A stretch of DNA of 64,000 bases from Pseudomonas monsensis (GTDB taxonomy: Bacteria > Pseudomonadota > Gammaproteobacteria > Pseudomonadales > Pseudomonadaceae). Position 1 is the first letter of the stretch, and every line of letters starts with the position of its first letter. Where the stretch lies: positions 3,475,501 through 3,539,500 of the forward strand of contig NZ_CP077087.1 of assembly GCF_014268495.2 (NCBI RefSeq). The letters are read 5' to 3'. The notes under the pieces were generated by a model that saw only the letters and a list, made by a program, of their open reading frames with translations, did no database searches and had not been told where the DNA came from. Below are positions 43,185-51,724 of this stretch, piece after piece. Both the position numbers and the translations under genes were made by a program.

Positions 43185-44779
43185 TTACGTTGTCGCCCGA
43201 GATTCGCCGACAGTCCCTGCTCGCAGGGCTGTTGGCGTTTTTATTGTGCATGGCCGGGGTCTACGGGCAGGCCCCTATCGGTTTCGATTCGCGGTTTGTG
43301 TTGTTCGCACAGGAAATGCTGCGCCACGGGCCGACGGTCTTTCCCACGACGTATGGCCAGCCGTACGCGGATTATTCGGCGGTGTCGACGCTGTTTGTCT
43401 GGCTGCTGTCGCTACCGTTCGGGACGGTGAATGCCTTGACCGCGTGGGCACCGAGCGCGATGGCCGGCGCCGTGATCGTCACGTTGATGTATCGCTTGCT
43501 GGCGCCGTACTCGCGGCGCTGGGCGTTGATCAGTATCGCGTTGCTGATGTTGACCAGTGGCTTCGTGACCGAAGTGCGCGCGGTGTCGCAGGATCTGCTG
43601 CTGGCGGCGGTGGCGTTCGCGGTGTTTTACCTCGGTTATGCCCACGACCATTTCGCGGGTGGGCGCCGTTGGCCGCTGATTTTCGTTTTGCTGTTGCTCG
43701 GTTTCGGCATTCGCGGCCCCATCGGCCTGGTGGTGCCGACCGGCATGCTCTGCAGTTATTACCTGCTCAATCGACAGTGGTCGCGTCTGCTGGTGTTTGG
43801 TGTGCTGGCAGCGGTGTTGCTGGTGGCGTGCGTCGGTCTGCTGTTGTGGCTGGCCCGGGTCAGCGGCGGTCCGGGATTCATGCAGGACGTGATCCGCATG
43901 CAGTTCATGGGGCGCATGGACGGTAGCGAAGGGGTCAGCGGATCGCTGTATTACTTCACCAGTTCCTTCGGCAACTATGCGCTGGCCTACCCGTTGGCGT
44001 TATTGGCATTGGCGGCGTCATGGCTGGGCAAACCGCAGCAGCGCGGCCCCGCGTTGCGTCTGGTGCAGTATTGCACGGCGGCCGCGTTGATCGTGATGGT
44101 CGGTTTGTCGATCCCGCAAGCGAAGAAAGCGCGGTATCTGCTGCCGATGTTGCCGATGGCGGCGATCATTGCGGCGTATCCGTTCCAAGTGGCACATGGC
44201 TGGGTGTTTCGCGGGTTGCGCGGGTTGATGCTTGGCCTGTGGCTGCTGACGCCGGGTGTCCTGATGGTGCTGTTGTTCGTGGCGCGCCGGCGCTTTCCCG
44301 AGCAATTGCAAGACGTCACCTTTGTTTTGATCGGCCTCGGTGCACTGCAACTGGTGGCGCTGTCACGGCTGTTGATGCCGCGTTGGCGCCCGGAAGTCCT
44401 GGCACTGACGGCGGTCCTGGCATTGTGGACGGTTTATGTCGCGGTATTTGAACCGGCCGAGCGGCGTCTGTACGACACGCAAACCTTCAGCCGTGACGCC
44501 TTCGCGCAGATTCAGCGCAATCCCGCGCCGGTGGTGCTGCACGGCATGGGCAAGGATGCGAAGGCGATCAAGTTCATGGTCAACCTCGAGCAGGACCTGC
44601 AACCGCAGTTCAGCGACAGCATCCAGCAACTCGAGGCGGTTCACGGCCCGGCGTGGCTGATGATGGATCGCAGCGATTTCCAGGCCCTGCAAGGCACGCC
44701 AATCGGTGAGTTAAAACCGGTACTGACTGGCAGCTTCGACAAAAACAACTACGTCCTGTTGTTCCTCAAGCCCTTGTAG
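43181..44779 (+). CDS. GT39 family membrane glycosyltransferase at the end of the arn operon
   Basis: The likely start is the TTG at 43181 that overlaps the ugd stop (TTGA), giving 532 residues; a second TTG at 43190 is possible. It is a polytopic ArnT/PMT-superfamily protein with a first-loop acidic site in GFDSRFVLFAQEML, followed by about ten hydrophobic helices and a C-terminal periplasmic domain. It is not a close ArnT copy. Its coupling to ugd and arn genes suggests it adds a sugar to lipid A, LPS core or another undecaprenyl-linked acceptor. The donor sugar is unknown. Confidence 0.86.
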   Translation: MITLSPEIRRQSLLAGLLAFLLCMAGVYGQAPIGFDSRFVLFAQEMLRHGPTVFPTTYGQPYADYSAVSTLFVWLLSLPFGTVNALTAWAPSAMAGAVIVTLMYRLLAPYSRRWALISIALLMLTSGFVTEVRAVSQDLLLAAVAFAVFYLGYAHDHFAGGRRWPLIFVLLLLGFGIRGPIGLVVPTGMLCSYYLLNRQWSRLLVFGVLAAVLLVACVGLLLWLARVSGGPGFMQDVIRMQFMGRMDGSEGVSGSLYYFTSSFGNYALAYPLALLALAASWLGKPQQRGPALRLVQYCTAAALIVMVGLSIPQAKKARYLLPMLPMAAIIAAYPFQVAHGWVFRGLRGLMLGLWLLTPGVLMVLLFVARRRFPEQLQDVTFVLIGLGALQLVALSRLLMPRWRPEVLALTAVLALWTVYVAVFEPAERRLYDTQTFSRDAFAQIQRNPAPVVLHGMGKDAKAIKFMVNLEQDLQPQFSDSIQQLEAVHGPAWLMMDRSDFQALQGTPIGELKPVLTGSFDKNNYVLLFLKPL

Positions 44780-44794
44780 GCGTTACCGAAGGCT

Positions 44795-44834
44795 GCGATC
44801 TTTTGCTGTTTAAGCATCAACAGCAAAAGATCGC
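44795..44834. repeat. Perfect 16-bp inverted repeat (GCGATCTTTTGC family)
   Basis: GCGATCTTTTGCTGTT (44795-44810) and its exact complement (44819-44834) enclose an 8-base loop, 15 bp after the last arn-operon gene. It belongs to a Pseudomonas intergenic palindrome family seen again at 50756-50839. It may also help end the arn transcript, though no T-run follows the stem. Confidence 0.8.
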
Positions 44835-44868
44835 CGCCAGTGGCAGCATCTGAAGGGATTTAGTGACC

Positions 44869-45396
44869 ATGCATTTTGTTGTACGCCGGGCGCAGCAGCG
44901 TGATGCCGCCGCCCTCCCCGCCATCGAACGTTCGGCCGCCGAATTGTTTCGCATAGACCCTACCCTCGCCTGGCTGGCCGATGCCCCCGTGCCCGATGCC
45001 GAGCAGCACTTACAGGCAATCCGCAGCGCTTTGGTGTGGGTGGCCGAACACACTGATCAGCAACTTGGCGGTTTTCTGCGGGCGGTGGAAGTCGACAAAC
45101 AACTGCACGTTGAGGAACTGTCCGTCAGCCAACATTTTCAGGGTCAGGGAATGGGTCGCAAGTTGCTGTTGATGGCCATTGAGTACGCCGCTGACCAGCA
45201 ACTTCGCGCCGTCACGCTGACAACATTTTCCGATCTGCCGTGGAACGCACCGTTTTATCAAAAAATCGGCTTTAGCCTGTTAACCCCGCAAGAAACACCG
45301 GCGCATCTAGTCGATGCGTTAAACAGCGAAGCAGCCCACGGATTGCCGATTGAACGGCGTTGCGCCATGCATCTTGAACTCAAACCGCAGCCTTGA
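44869..45396 (+). CDS. GNAT family N-acetyltransferase
   Basis: From the ATG at 44869 the protein is 175 residues; a GTG at 44863 is an alternative start. The acetyl-CoA-binding motif A is QHFQGQGMGRKLLLMAIEYA and motif B is the region around FYQKIGFSLL. The acceptor is unknown. Its last 17 bases overlap the end of the convergent LysR gene, so the two loci sit tightly together without obvious functional connection. Confidence 0.88.
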   Translation: MHFVVRRAQQRDAAALPAIERSAAELFRIDPTLAWLADAPVPDAEQHLQAIRSALVWVAEHTDQQLGGFLRAVEVDKQLHVEELSVSQHFQGQGMGRKLLLMAIEYAADQQLRAVTLTTFSDLPWNAPFYQKIGFSLLTPQETPAHLVDALNSEAAHGLPIERRCAMHLELKPQP

Positions 45397-46345
45397 GATC
45401 GACCCCCAACGCTTGGGCAAACGCCTTGACCAACGGACTGCGCACCGTGTTGTGACGCAGGATCAGATTGAACGGCGTAACGATGTGAATGCGCTGCGGC
45501 AGCACCGCACGAAACTCTCCGGCCGCGACCAGTGTTGCAGCGTAATGCTCGGGCAGAAAACCCACGAAACGGCCGGTCTTGATCAGCAATGCCACGGCCT
45601 CGACCTGAGTGGCAGAGGCGGAAAAACTGTCATAGCGCGCATAGTTGAGCTTATCGCGGTGGATCGCATAGCGGTGGTTGATGCACTCGTAATCCTGCAG
45701 CACATTGCCGCTCATTTGCGTCTCGGGCATATCGAACAGCGGATGACCGAGCGCACAGTAAACTTGCGAGCGTTCCTCATACAGCGAGTAATAATCAAAC
45801 TCTTCACGGCGTTGATAAACCGGAACAATTCCAGCAACTAATCGTCCTTCTACGACACCTCTTTCAATCTCATCCAACTGCGACGCCTGAAGTTGAAATC
45901 TTACTTTTGGCGACTCTTCATTGATTTTCTTCAGCGCTGCAACTAACGGTGAACCAGGATCGCTGATCGTATTGTCAATAACGCCCACGCCCAGATCACC
46001 AATAAGTTCGTTTTGTGCAGAACTAAGCCGGTCACGGAAGTTGTCGACAGAAGCAAATAGATCAATTGACGCCTGATACACCAGGCGCCCTTCTTCGGTG
46101 AGGTGAAACCCCTCGCGCCCACGGGTACACAAACGCATGCCAATACGGATTTCCAGATCGGAGATCTGCTTGCTGATGGCCGCCAGGCCCACATTCAGCT
46201 CGTTCTGCGCGGCGCTGAAGCCTCCAGCTTCGACCACGGCCTTGAACACCTTGAGCAGTTTGAAATCCAGTCCGCTGAGGGCCAGCGGTGCTCGGTGAGC
46301 CGTTTTGACCGGCGGGTTTCCGGAATTGGAAAGTGGGGTTTCCAT
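45380..46345 (-). CDS. LysR family transcriptional regulator of the ArgH-like cluster (inferred)
   Basis: A 321-residue LTTR with its helix-turn-helix near residues 26-85 (LDFKLLKVFKAVVEAGGFSAAQNELNVGLAAISKQISDLE) and the C-terminal effector domain. The N-terminal extension of about 25 residues before the DNA-binding domain is longer than usual. It is transcribed away from the ArgH-family lyase gene with 298 bp between starts, the classic layout of a LysR regulator and its catabolic operon. A GGCGCAATGTTCAACA site lies 18 bp upstream of its start. Confidence 0.92.
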   Translation of the reverse strand: METPLSNSGNPPVKTAHRAPLALSGLDFKLLKVFKAVVEAGGFSAAQNELNVGLAAISKQISDLEIRIGMRLCTRGREGFHLTEEGRLVYQASIDLFASVDNFRDRLSSAQNELIGDLGVGVIDNTISDPGSPLVAALKKINEESPKVRFQLQASQLDEIERGVVEGRLVAGIVPVYQRREEFDYYSLYEERSQVYCALGHPLFDMPETQMSGNVLQDYECINHRYAIHRDKLNYARYDSFSASATQVEAVALLIKTGRFVGFLPEHYAATLVAAGEFRAVLPQRIHIVTPFNLILRHNTVRSPLVKAFAQALGVDLKAAV

Positions 46346-46643
46346 AATGCTGATTTACCTCTGGCGCAATGTTCAACAATCTGTGTCCAACAACAAAAAC
46401 ATCGCCGACTAATAATAATGATCACAGAAAACACGGCTTGGCAACTGCCAGAAAATCCCGAACATCAGTGCCAACTGACTGATCGTCAAACATTAAAAGC
46501 TGACACTTCGATCAGCTCTCGCGACATTGCAACTGCCCTCTTGAAAACTGCTTTGGCCTGAATCCGTCCGCTGATTGTTCAGCCGGAATTTGCAGGTCAT
46601 GCACACCGATTTCAGTTCGCGTTACCGACGAGGAAAACAACCA
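46346..46643. promoter_or_regulatory. Divergent promoter interval of the LysR gene and the ArgH-like operon
   Basis: About 298 bp without a gene. It holds the operator word at 46360-46378 and an AT-rich stretch with AACAACAAAAAC and CTAATAATAATGATC (about 46388-46425). A GAGGA ribosome site (46630-46634) precedes the lyase start. A longer frame starting at 46575 exists but lacks a ribosome site. Confidence 0.5.
46360..46378 (+). promoter_or_regulatory. LysR-type operator word shared with two other promoters
   Basis: TCTGGCGCAATGT (46360-46372) is identical to 2586-2598 in the divergent redox promoter. GGCGCAATGTTCAACA (46363-46378) is identical to the minus strand at 7731-7746 upstream of the other LysR gene. 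It lies 18 bp from the start of this LysR gene. Confidence 0.55.
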
Positions 46644-48071
46644 ATGTCTCAAACCACCGACCGTCTCTGGGGCGCCCGATTCAAAAGCGGCCCGTCCGCT
46701 GCCCTGGCGGCGTTGTCCCGTTGCCCTGAGCGCTATTTCCGCCTCACCCCGTACGACTTGGCCGGTTCCAAGGCGCATGCCGGTGAACTGCAGCGTGCCG
46801 GTCTGCTCACCGAGCAGGAAACCCGGACCATGCTCGCCGCGCTGGACGCCATCGGTGCAGACTTCCGCGCTGGCAGCATCGCCCCGACGCTGGACGACGA
46901 AGACGTCCACACTTTCATCGAACGCCTGCTGACCGAGCGCCTCGGCGCCTTGGGCGGCAAGCTGCGCGCCGGGCGTTCGCGCAACGACCAGACCGCCAAC
47001 GATCTGCGTCTGTTCCTGCGTGACCATGTGCGCACCCTGGCCGTGGAAGTCCTCGCTCTGCAACAGGCGCTGGTCGACCAGGCCGAACAGCATGTCGAAA
47101 GCATCTGTCCCGGTTTCACGCACTTGCAGCAGGCGCAGCCGATCGTCTTCGCCCACCATTTGCTGGCCCACGCACAGTCGATGCTGCGTGATGTGCAACG
47201 GTTGGTGGACTGGGACGCCCGCACCTCGTTGTCGCCACTCGGTGCTGCCGCCATGGCCGGTTCCGCCATTGCTCGCCAGCCGCAGCAATCGGCAAAGGAA
47301 ATGGGCTATGCCGGCGTCTGCGAGAACTCCATCGACGCCGTCGCCAGCCGCGATCACGTGGCCGAATTCCTGTTCATCGCCAGCATGCTGGGGATCAACA
47401 TTTCACGTCTGGCCGAAGAGTTTTGCCTTTGGTCGTCGCGCCAGTTCCGCTGGGTTGATCTGGACGATGCCTACGCCACCGGCAGTTCGATCATGCCGCA
47501 GAAGAAAAACCCGGACATCGCCGAACTGGCGCGGGGCAAAGCCGGGCGCTTGATCGGCAATCTCACCGGTTTGCTCTCGACGCTCAAATCCCTGCCACTG
47601 TCGTACAACCGCGATCTGAGCGAAGACAAGAACGGCGTGCTCGACAGTGTCGACACCTTGTTGCTGGTGCTCCCGGCGATGGCCGGGATGGTCGCGACCA
47701 TGACCGTCAACGTGGCAGAACTGCGGCGTCAGGCACCTCTCGGTTTCACACTCGCCACCGAAGTCGCCGACTGGTTGGCGATGCGCGGCGTGCCTTTCAA
47801 AGAAGCGCACGAAATCACCGGCGCGCTGGTGCAGGCCTGCGAGAAACATGGCATCGAATTATGGGAAGCCTCGCCGGCGCTGCTGACCGAGATCGATCCG
47901 CGCCTGACCGCTGATGTACGCGACAGCCTGACACTGGAGGCCGCCATCGCTGCCCGTAGCGGTTGGGGCGGTACCGCGCCGCAACAGGTGCGCGAGCAGA
48001 TCGGCCGCTTGAAAACCGCCCTCGCCGCGCAACAGCAGTGGACAGAAAACTACCAGGGCTTCCGCCTCTAA
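46644..48071 (+). CDS. Argininosuccinate lyase-family protein (ArgH paralogue; C-N lyase of uncertain substrate)
   Basis: From the ATG at 46644 the protein is 475 residues, slightly longer than ArgH. The superfamily landmarks are present: GRSRNDQ (110-116), H160 in PGFTHLQQAQP, and the flexible catalytic loop GSSIMPQKKNPD with S281/S282 and K287. In ArgH the segment before GRSRND reads LHTG; here it is LRAG, replacing the substrate-contacting His-Thr with R108-A109. Nearby PLGAAAMAGSAIARQPQQSA also departs from ArgH. These enzymes eliminate fumarate from N-substituted aspartates. The neighbours are an ABC importer, NodB-fold hydrolases and an MmgE/PrpD protein, not arginine genes. A catabolic lyase acting on an aspartate-N-conjugate is therefore more likely than arginine synthesis. 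Confidence 0.85.
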   Translation: MSQTTDRLWGARFKSGPSAALAALSRCPERYFRLTPYDLAGSKAHAGELQRAGLLTEQETRTMLAALDAIGADFRAGSIAPTLDDEDVHTFIERLLTERLGALGGKLRAGRSRNDQTANDLRLFLRDHVRTLAVEVLALQQALVDQAEQHVESICPGFTHLQQAQPIVFAHHLLAHAQSMLRDVQRLVDWDARTSLSPLGAAAMAGSAIARQPQQSAKEMGYAGVCENSIDAVASRDHVAEFLFIASMLGINISRLAEEFCLWSSRQFRWVDLDDAYATGSSIMPQKKNPDIAELARGKAGRLIGNLTGLLSTLKSLPLSYNRDLSEDKNGVLDSVDTLLLVLPAMAGMVATMTVNVAELRRQAPLGFTLATEVADWLAMRGVPFKEAHEITGALVQACEKHGIELWEASPALLTEIDPRLTADVRDSLTLEAAIAARSGWGGTAPQQVREQIGRLKTALAAQQQWTENYQGFRL

Positions 48072-48090
48072 CGGCCATGGCACATAACCT

Positions 48091-48180
48091 TGTGGGAGCG
48101 AGCTTGCTCGCGAATGCGGTGTGTCATTCAACCTCGATGTCGCCTGACACGGCCTATTCGCGAGCAAGCTCGCTCCCACA
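48091..48180. repeat. REP/BIME pair (GTGGGAGCGAGC family)
   Basis: Two 25-bp arms, 48091-48115 and 48156-48180, are exact reverse complements separated by 40 bases. They lie between the ArgH-like gene and the ABC permease gene and may set their relative expression. Confidence 0.9.
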
Positions 48181-48221
48181 GTGATCGTGTTGGATTTGAA
48201 AGTACAGTTCGGAGAAACACC

Positions 48222-49100
48222 ATGAGCCAGACTCAGGCAGAACGACTCCAGGCGGAGCGTAAACTGGCGGAAAACCAGTTCGATATCACCCAGTACCAGC
48301 ATGTGCCACGGCGCTACTACGGGCGGATTTTTTTCGCCACGCTGATCGTCATCGCGATCATCGGCCTGGTGCGCGCCTTCGCCGAAGGCAAGATCGAATG
48401 GTCGTACATCGGCCAGTTCCTGACCTCCCAGGCGATCATGTGGGGCCTGTTCAACACCATCATCATGGCCGTCCTGGCGATGGCGCTGGGCATCGTGTTC
48501 GGGGTGATCACGGCGATCATGCGCATGTCGGCCAACCCGATCCTGCGCTACGTGGCGCTGACCTACACCTGGCTGTTTCGCGGTACGCCGCTGATTCTGC
48601 AACTGCTGCTGTGGTTCAACCTGGCGCTGATTTTCCCCACCATCGGCATTCCCGGCCTGTTCGAACTCGACACCGTGAGCCTGATGACCCCGTTCGTGGC
48701 AGCGCTGCTCGGCTTGAGCATCAACCAGGGCGCCTATACCGCTGAAGTGGTGCGCGCCGGCCTGCTGTCGGTGGACACCGGACAGTACGAAGCGGCCAAG
48801 TCGATCGGCATGCCGCGTCTGCAAGCGCTGCGCCGGATCATCCTGCCGCAGGCCATGCGCATCATTATTCCGCCGGTCGGCAACGAATTCATCGGCATGG
48901 TCAAGATGACCTCGCTGGCGAGCGTGATCCAGTACTCGGAACTGCTCTACAACGCCCAGAACATTTACTACGCCAACGCCCGAGTGATGGAGCTGCTGAT
49001 CGTTGCCGGTATCTGGTACCTGGCCACTGTCACCGTGCTGTCCTTTGGTCAAAGCCGTCTGGAGCGTCGCTTCGCTCGCGGCGCCGGCAAGCGTTCTTGA
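48222..49100 (+). CDS. Amino acid ABC transporter permease (HisM/GlnP type)
   Basis: From the ATG at 48222 (GGAG upstream) the protein is 292 residues. It has an extra N-terminal soluble stretch of about 35 residues before the first helix, then about five helices. The polar amino-acid permease signature is SIGMPRLQALRRIILPQAMRIIIPPVGNE. Only one permease gene is present, so the channel should be a homodimer. It works with the ATPase and binding protein that follow. Confidence 0.93.
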   Translation: MSQTQAERLQAERKLAENQFDITQYQHVPRRYYGRIFFATLIVIAIIGLVRAFAEGKIEWSYIGQFLTSQAIMWGLFNTIIMAVLAMALGIVFGVITAIMRMSANPILRYVALTYTWLFRGTPLILQLLLWFNLALIFPTIGIPGLFELDTVSLMTPFVAALLGLSINQGAYTAEVVRAGLLSVDTGQYEAAKSIGMPRLQALRRIILPQAMRIIIPPVGNEFIGMVKMTSLASVIQYSELLYNAQNIYYANARVMELLIVAGIWYLATVTVLSFGQSRLERRFARGAGKRS

Positions 49101-49110
49101 GGAATCGAAC

Positions 49111-49875
49111 ATGAGAAGCATCGTCAAGGCCGTCAGCCTGAACAAGTATTACGACCAGTACCACGCGCTCAAGGACATCAACATCGAAGTCGAGCAAGGC
49201 GAAGTGCTGTGCATCATCGGCCCGTCCGGCTCGGGCAAGAGCACCCTGCTGCGCTGCGTTAACCAGTTGGAAAAGATCGACAAGGGCGGCTTGTGGGTCG
49301 ACGGCGAACTGGTCGGCTATCGGGTCGCAGGCAACAAACTGCACGAACTCAATGAGTCGCAGATTGCCCGCCAGCGCCTGGCGACCGGCATGGTGTTCCA
49401 GCGCTTCAACCTGTTTCCGCACATGACTGTGCTGCAAAACATCATCGAAGGCCCGTGCCAGGTGCTCAAGCGCTCGCCTAAGGAAGCCCACGAAGAAGCC
49501 TTGGAACTGCTGGCCCGCGTCGGCCTGGCCGACAAACGCAACAGCTACCCGATCGAACTTTCGGGTGGTCAGCAGCAACGAGTCGCCATCGCCAGGGCCC
49601 TGGCCATGCGCCCGAAACTGATGCTGTTCGATGAACCCACTTCGGCACTCGACCCGGAACTGGTCGGTGAGGTGCTGTCGGTCATGCGCGATCTGGCGCA
49701 GACCGGCATGACCATGATCGTCGTCACCCATGAACTGGGCTTCGCCCGCGAAGTTTCCAATCGCATGGTGTTCATGGACGGCGGGCAGATCGTGGAGGCT
49801 GGAAGCCCCGAAGAAATACTAATAAGTCCGCAAAACCCGCGCACCCAAAGCTTCATTTCTGCCGTTCGAACCTAA
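49111..49875 (+). CDS. Amino acid ABC transporter ATP-binding protein (GlnQ/HisP type)
   Basis: A 254-residue ATPase from the ATG at 49111. Walker A is GPSGSGKST, the signature is LSGGQQQR and Walker B is LMLFDEPTSALDPE, all typical of the PAAT family. It energises the upstream permease. The spacing of 10 bp to that gene and 38 bp to the binding-protein gene indicates one transcript. Confidence 0.94.
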   Translation: MRSIVKAVSLNKYYDQYHALKDINIEVEQGEVLCIIGPSGSGKSTLLRCVNQLEKIDKGGLWVDGELVGYRVAGNKLHELNESQIARQRLATGMVFQRFNLFPHMTVLQNIIEGPCQVLKRSPKEAHEEALELLARVGLADKRNSYPIELSGGQQQRVAIARALAMRPKLMLFDEPTSALDPELVGEVLSVMRDLAQTGMTMIVVTHELGFAREVSNRMVFMDGGQIVEAGSPEEILISPQNPRTQSFISAVRT

Positions 49876-49913
49876 GCACCGATTGGTGCCACAACACTCA
49901 TAAGAGAACGACC

Positions 49914-50738
49914 ATGAAGAATTTCGTAATCCCCGCTGCACTCGCTTCTGTCATGTCTTGCGGTTTTGCCGTGGCCGCCGATCTGCCGGCCGGCATCAAG
50001 GAAAAAGGCGAGATCGTCGTGGCAATCATGCCGAACTATCCGCCGATGGACTTCAAGGACCCGGCCACCAACACCCTCACAGGCCTGGACTATGACCTGG
50101 GCAACGCGCTGGCCGAACGTCTGGGGGTGAAGATCAAATGGCAGGAAACCGGCTTCGAGCAAATGATCAATGCGCTGACCACCGACCGCGTCGACATGGT
50201 GTTGTCGGGCATGACCGATACCGCCGAGCGCCAGGCCAGTGTGACCTTCGTCGACTACTTCACCAGCGGCCCGCAGTTCTACACCTTGCAGAAGAACACC
50301 GCGACCAACGAGATCATCGACCTGTGCGGCAAGAAAGTCGGCACCAGCCGTCGCACCACATTCCCGGCGGAAATCGCCGCGTGGAGCAAGGCCAACTGTG
50401 AGGCGGCCGGCAAACCGGCGATCAACGTGATCGGCACCGAAGGCTCGGCCGACGCCCGTGCGCAACTGCGCCAGAGCCGGATCGATGCGGCGATGCAGGG
50501 CAGCGAAACGCTGTCGTACCTCAAGACTCAGGAAAAGGACATGTACAAGACCGTCGGCCAGCCGATCTCGGTGCAGTTCACCGGCCTTGGCGTGAGCAAG
50601 AAAAAACCCGAGCTGAGCGCAGCGGTGAAAGTCGCGTTGCAGAGCATGGTCGATGACGGCAGCTACAACGCAATTCTGAAGAAGTGGGACCTGGAGCTGG
50701 GTGCGATCAAGGAAGTGACGATCAACGCCGGCCAGTAA
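49914..50738 (+). CDS. Amino acid ABC transporter substrate-binding protein (SBP family 3)
   Basis: A 274-residue periplasmic protein with a Sec signal of about 22 residues ending in VAAD. The SBP3 core is recognisable: GEIVVAIMPNYPPMDFKD, TGLDYDLGNALAERLGV and DMVLSGMTDTAERQ. Two cysteines (LCGKKVG and ANCEAAG) could form a disulfide. Family members bind amino acids, opines or related small amino compounds. The ligand is probably the substrate of the downstream and upstream catabolic enzymes. Confidence 0.93.
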   Translation: MKNFVIPAALASVMSCGFAVAADLPAGIKEKGEIVVAIMPNYPPMDFKDPATNTLTGLDYDLGNALAERLGVKIKWQETGFEQMINALTTDRVDMVLSGMTDTAERQASVTFVDYFTSGPQFYTLQKNTATNEIIDLCGKKVGTSRRTTFPAEIAAWSKANCEAAGKPAINVIGTEGSADARAQLRQSRIDAAMQGSETLSYLKTQEKDMYKTVGQPISVQFTGLGVSKKKPELSAAVKVALQSMVDDGSYNAILKKWDLELGAIKEVTINAGQ

Positions 50739-50755
50739 CACTTCGCCGCAGCTCC

Positions 50756-50839
50756 CTGCAGGAGCTGCCGCGGACTGCGATCTTTTGATCTTGGTCTTGA
50801 AAACACGATCAAAATCGCAGCCTGCGGTAGCTCCTGCAG
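50756..50839. repeat. Composite intergenic palindrome (CTGCAGGAGCTGCC / GCGATCTTTT family)
   Basis: Outer arms CTGCAGGAGCT and AGCTCCTGCAG and inner arms around TGCGATCTTTTGATC and GATCAAAATCGCA form an 84-bp imperfect inverted repeat between the binding-protein gene and the first hydrolase gene. Confidence 0.85.
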
Positions 50840-50875
50840 GATTTGGCGTTCACCCATGAATAACGGAGCGCTGTG

Positions 50876-51724
50876 ATGTCCTCCTTGCTTCAACCGGCCT
50901 GGCCCGAGCAGCACAAAGCCTGCCTCGCCCTGGCCTTCGACCTCGACGGCCCGACCGGCGATGCGATGCTCAACGGCTCGATCTGGCACAAGCCCGAATA
51001 CTTCGGTTTCGGTGGTTATGGCCCTTACCGCGCCCTGCCCCGGCTGCTCGATCTGCTCGACGCCTTTAATATTCCGACCACGTTCTTCGTCCCGGCCTGG
51101 GTCGTGGAGAACTGGCCAAAGCAGTGCCAGGCCATCGTCGAACGTGGCCATGAAGTGGCCTACCACGGTTACAAACACGAATCCTTCTACGCCCTGACGC
51201 TGGAACAACAGCAAGCCGTGATGGCGAAATCAAGGGACGTGTTCTGGCAACACCTGCACATCCGCGCCGAAGGCTTTCGCACACCGTCCGGCGACTGGCG
51301 CGCACAAACCCCGGCGATGCTCGCTGACGCCGGCGTCATCTATTCCAGCAGCATGCGCGGCGATGATCGTCCGTATCTGGTCAACGTCCCCGGTCACAGC
51401 ACACCGCTGGTGGAAATCCCCGGTCGTTGGGAGATGGACGATTACGCCTCTCTCGCCTACACCCGCGCGCCGAATTTCCCGTCGGGGCTGGATCGCACCG
51501 CCAGCTACGCACTGACCCTCGATAACTGGAAGCGTGAGTACGACGGCGCCATGGATGAAGGCCTGTGCCTGACCACCCTGTTTCACCCGAAAATCACCGG
51601 TAAACCGGGACGCATCCTGTTGCTGGAGCAACTTTTCGAACACATGCGCCAACGCGATGACGTGTGGTTCGCCACTTGCCGCGACGTCGCCCGCTGGTGG
51701 CTGAAGGAGCATCACCATGGCTGA
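50876..51724 (+). CDS. NodB-fold (polysaccharide deacetylase family) hydrolase, metal site intact
   Basis: The ATG at 50876 follows GGAG by 7 bases and gives 282 residues. The NodB metal ligands are present: D22 and D24 in AFDLDG, and H97 and H101 in HEVAYHGYKHE. A conserved arginine lies in GFRTPSG. There is no signal peptide, so it is cytoplasmic and should not act on a cell-wall polysaccharide. The form resembles the HpPgdA/PuuE group, whose members hydrolyse small amides or cyclic amides. It overlaps the next, related gene by 8 bases. Confidence 0.88.
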   Translation: MSSLLQPAWPEQHKACLALAFDLDGPTGDAMLNGSIWHKPEYFGFGGYGPYRALPRLLDLLDAFNIPTTFFVPAWVVENWPKQCQAIVERGHEVAYHGYKHESFYALTLEQQQAVMAKSRDVFWQHLHIRAEGFRTPSGDWRAQTPAMLADAGVIYSSSMRGDDRPYLVNVPGHSTPLVEIPGRWEMDDYASLAYTRAPNFPSGLDRTASYALTLDNWKREYDGAMDEGLCLTTLFHPKITGKPGRILLLEQLFEHMRQRDDVWFATCRDVARWWLKEHHHG

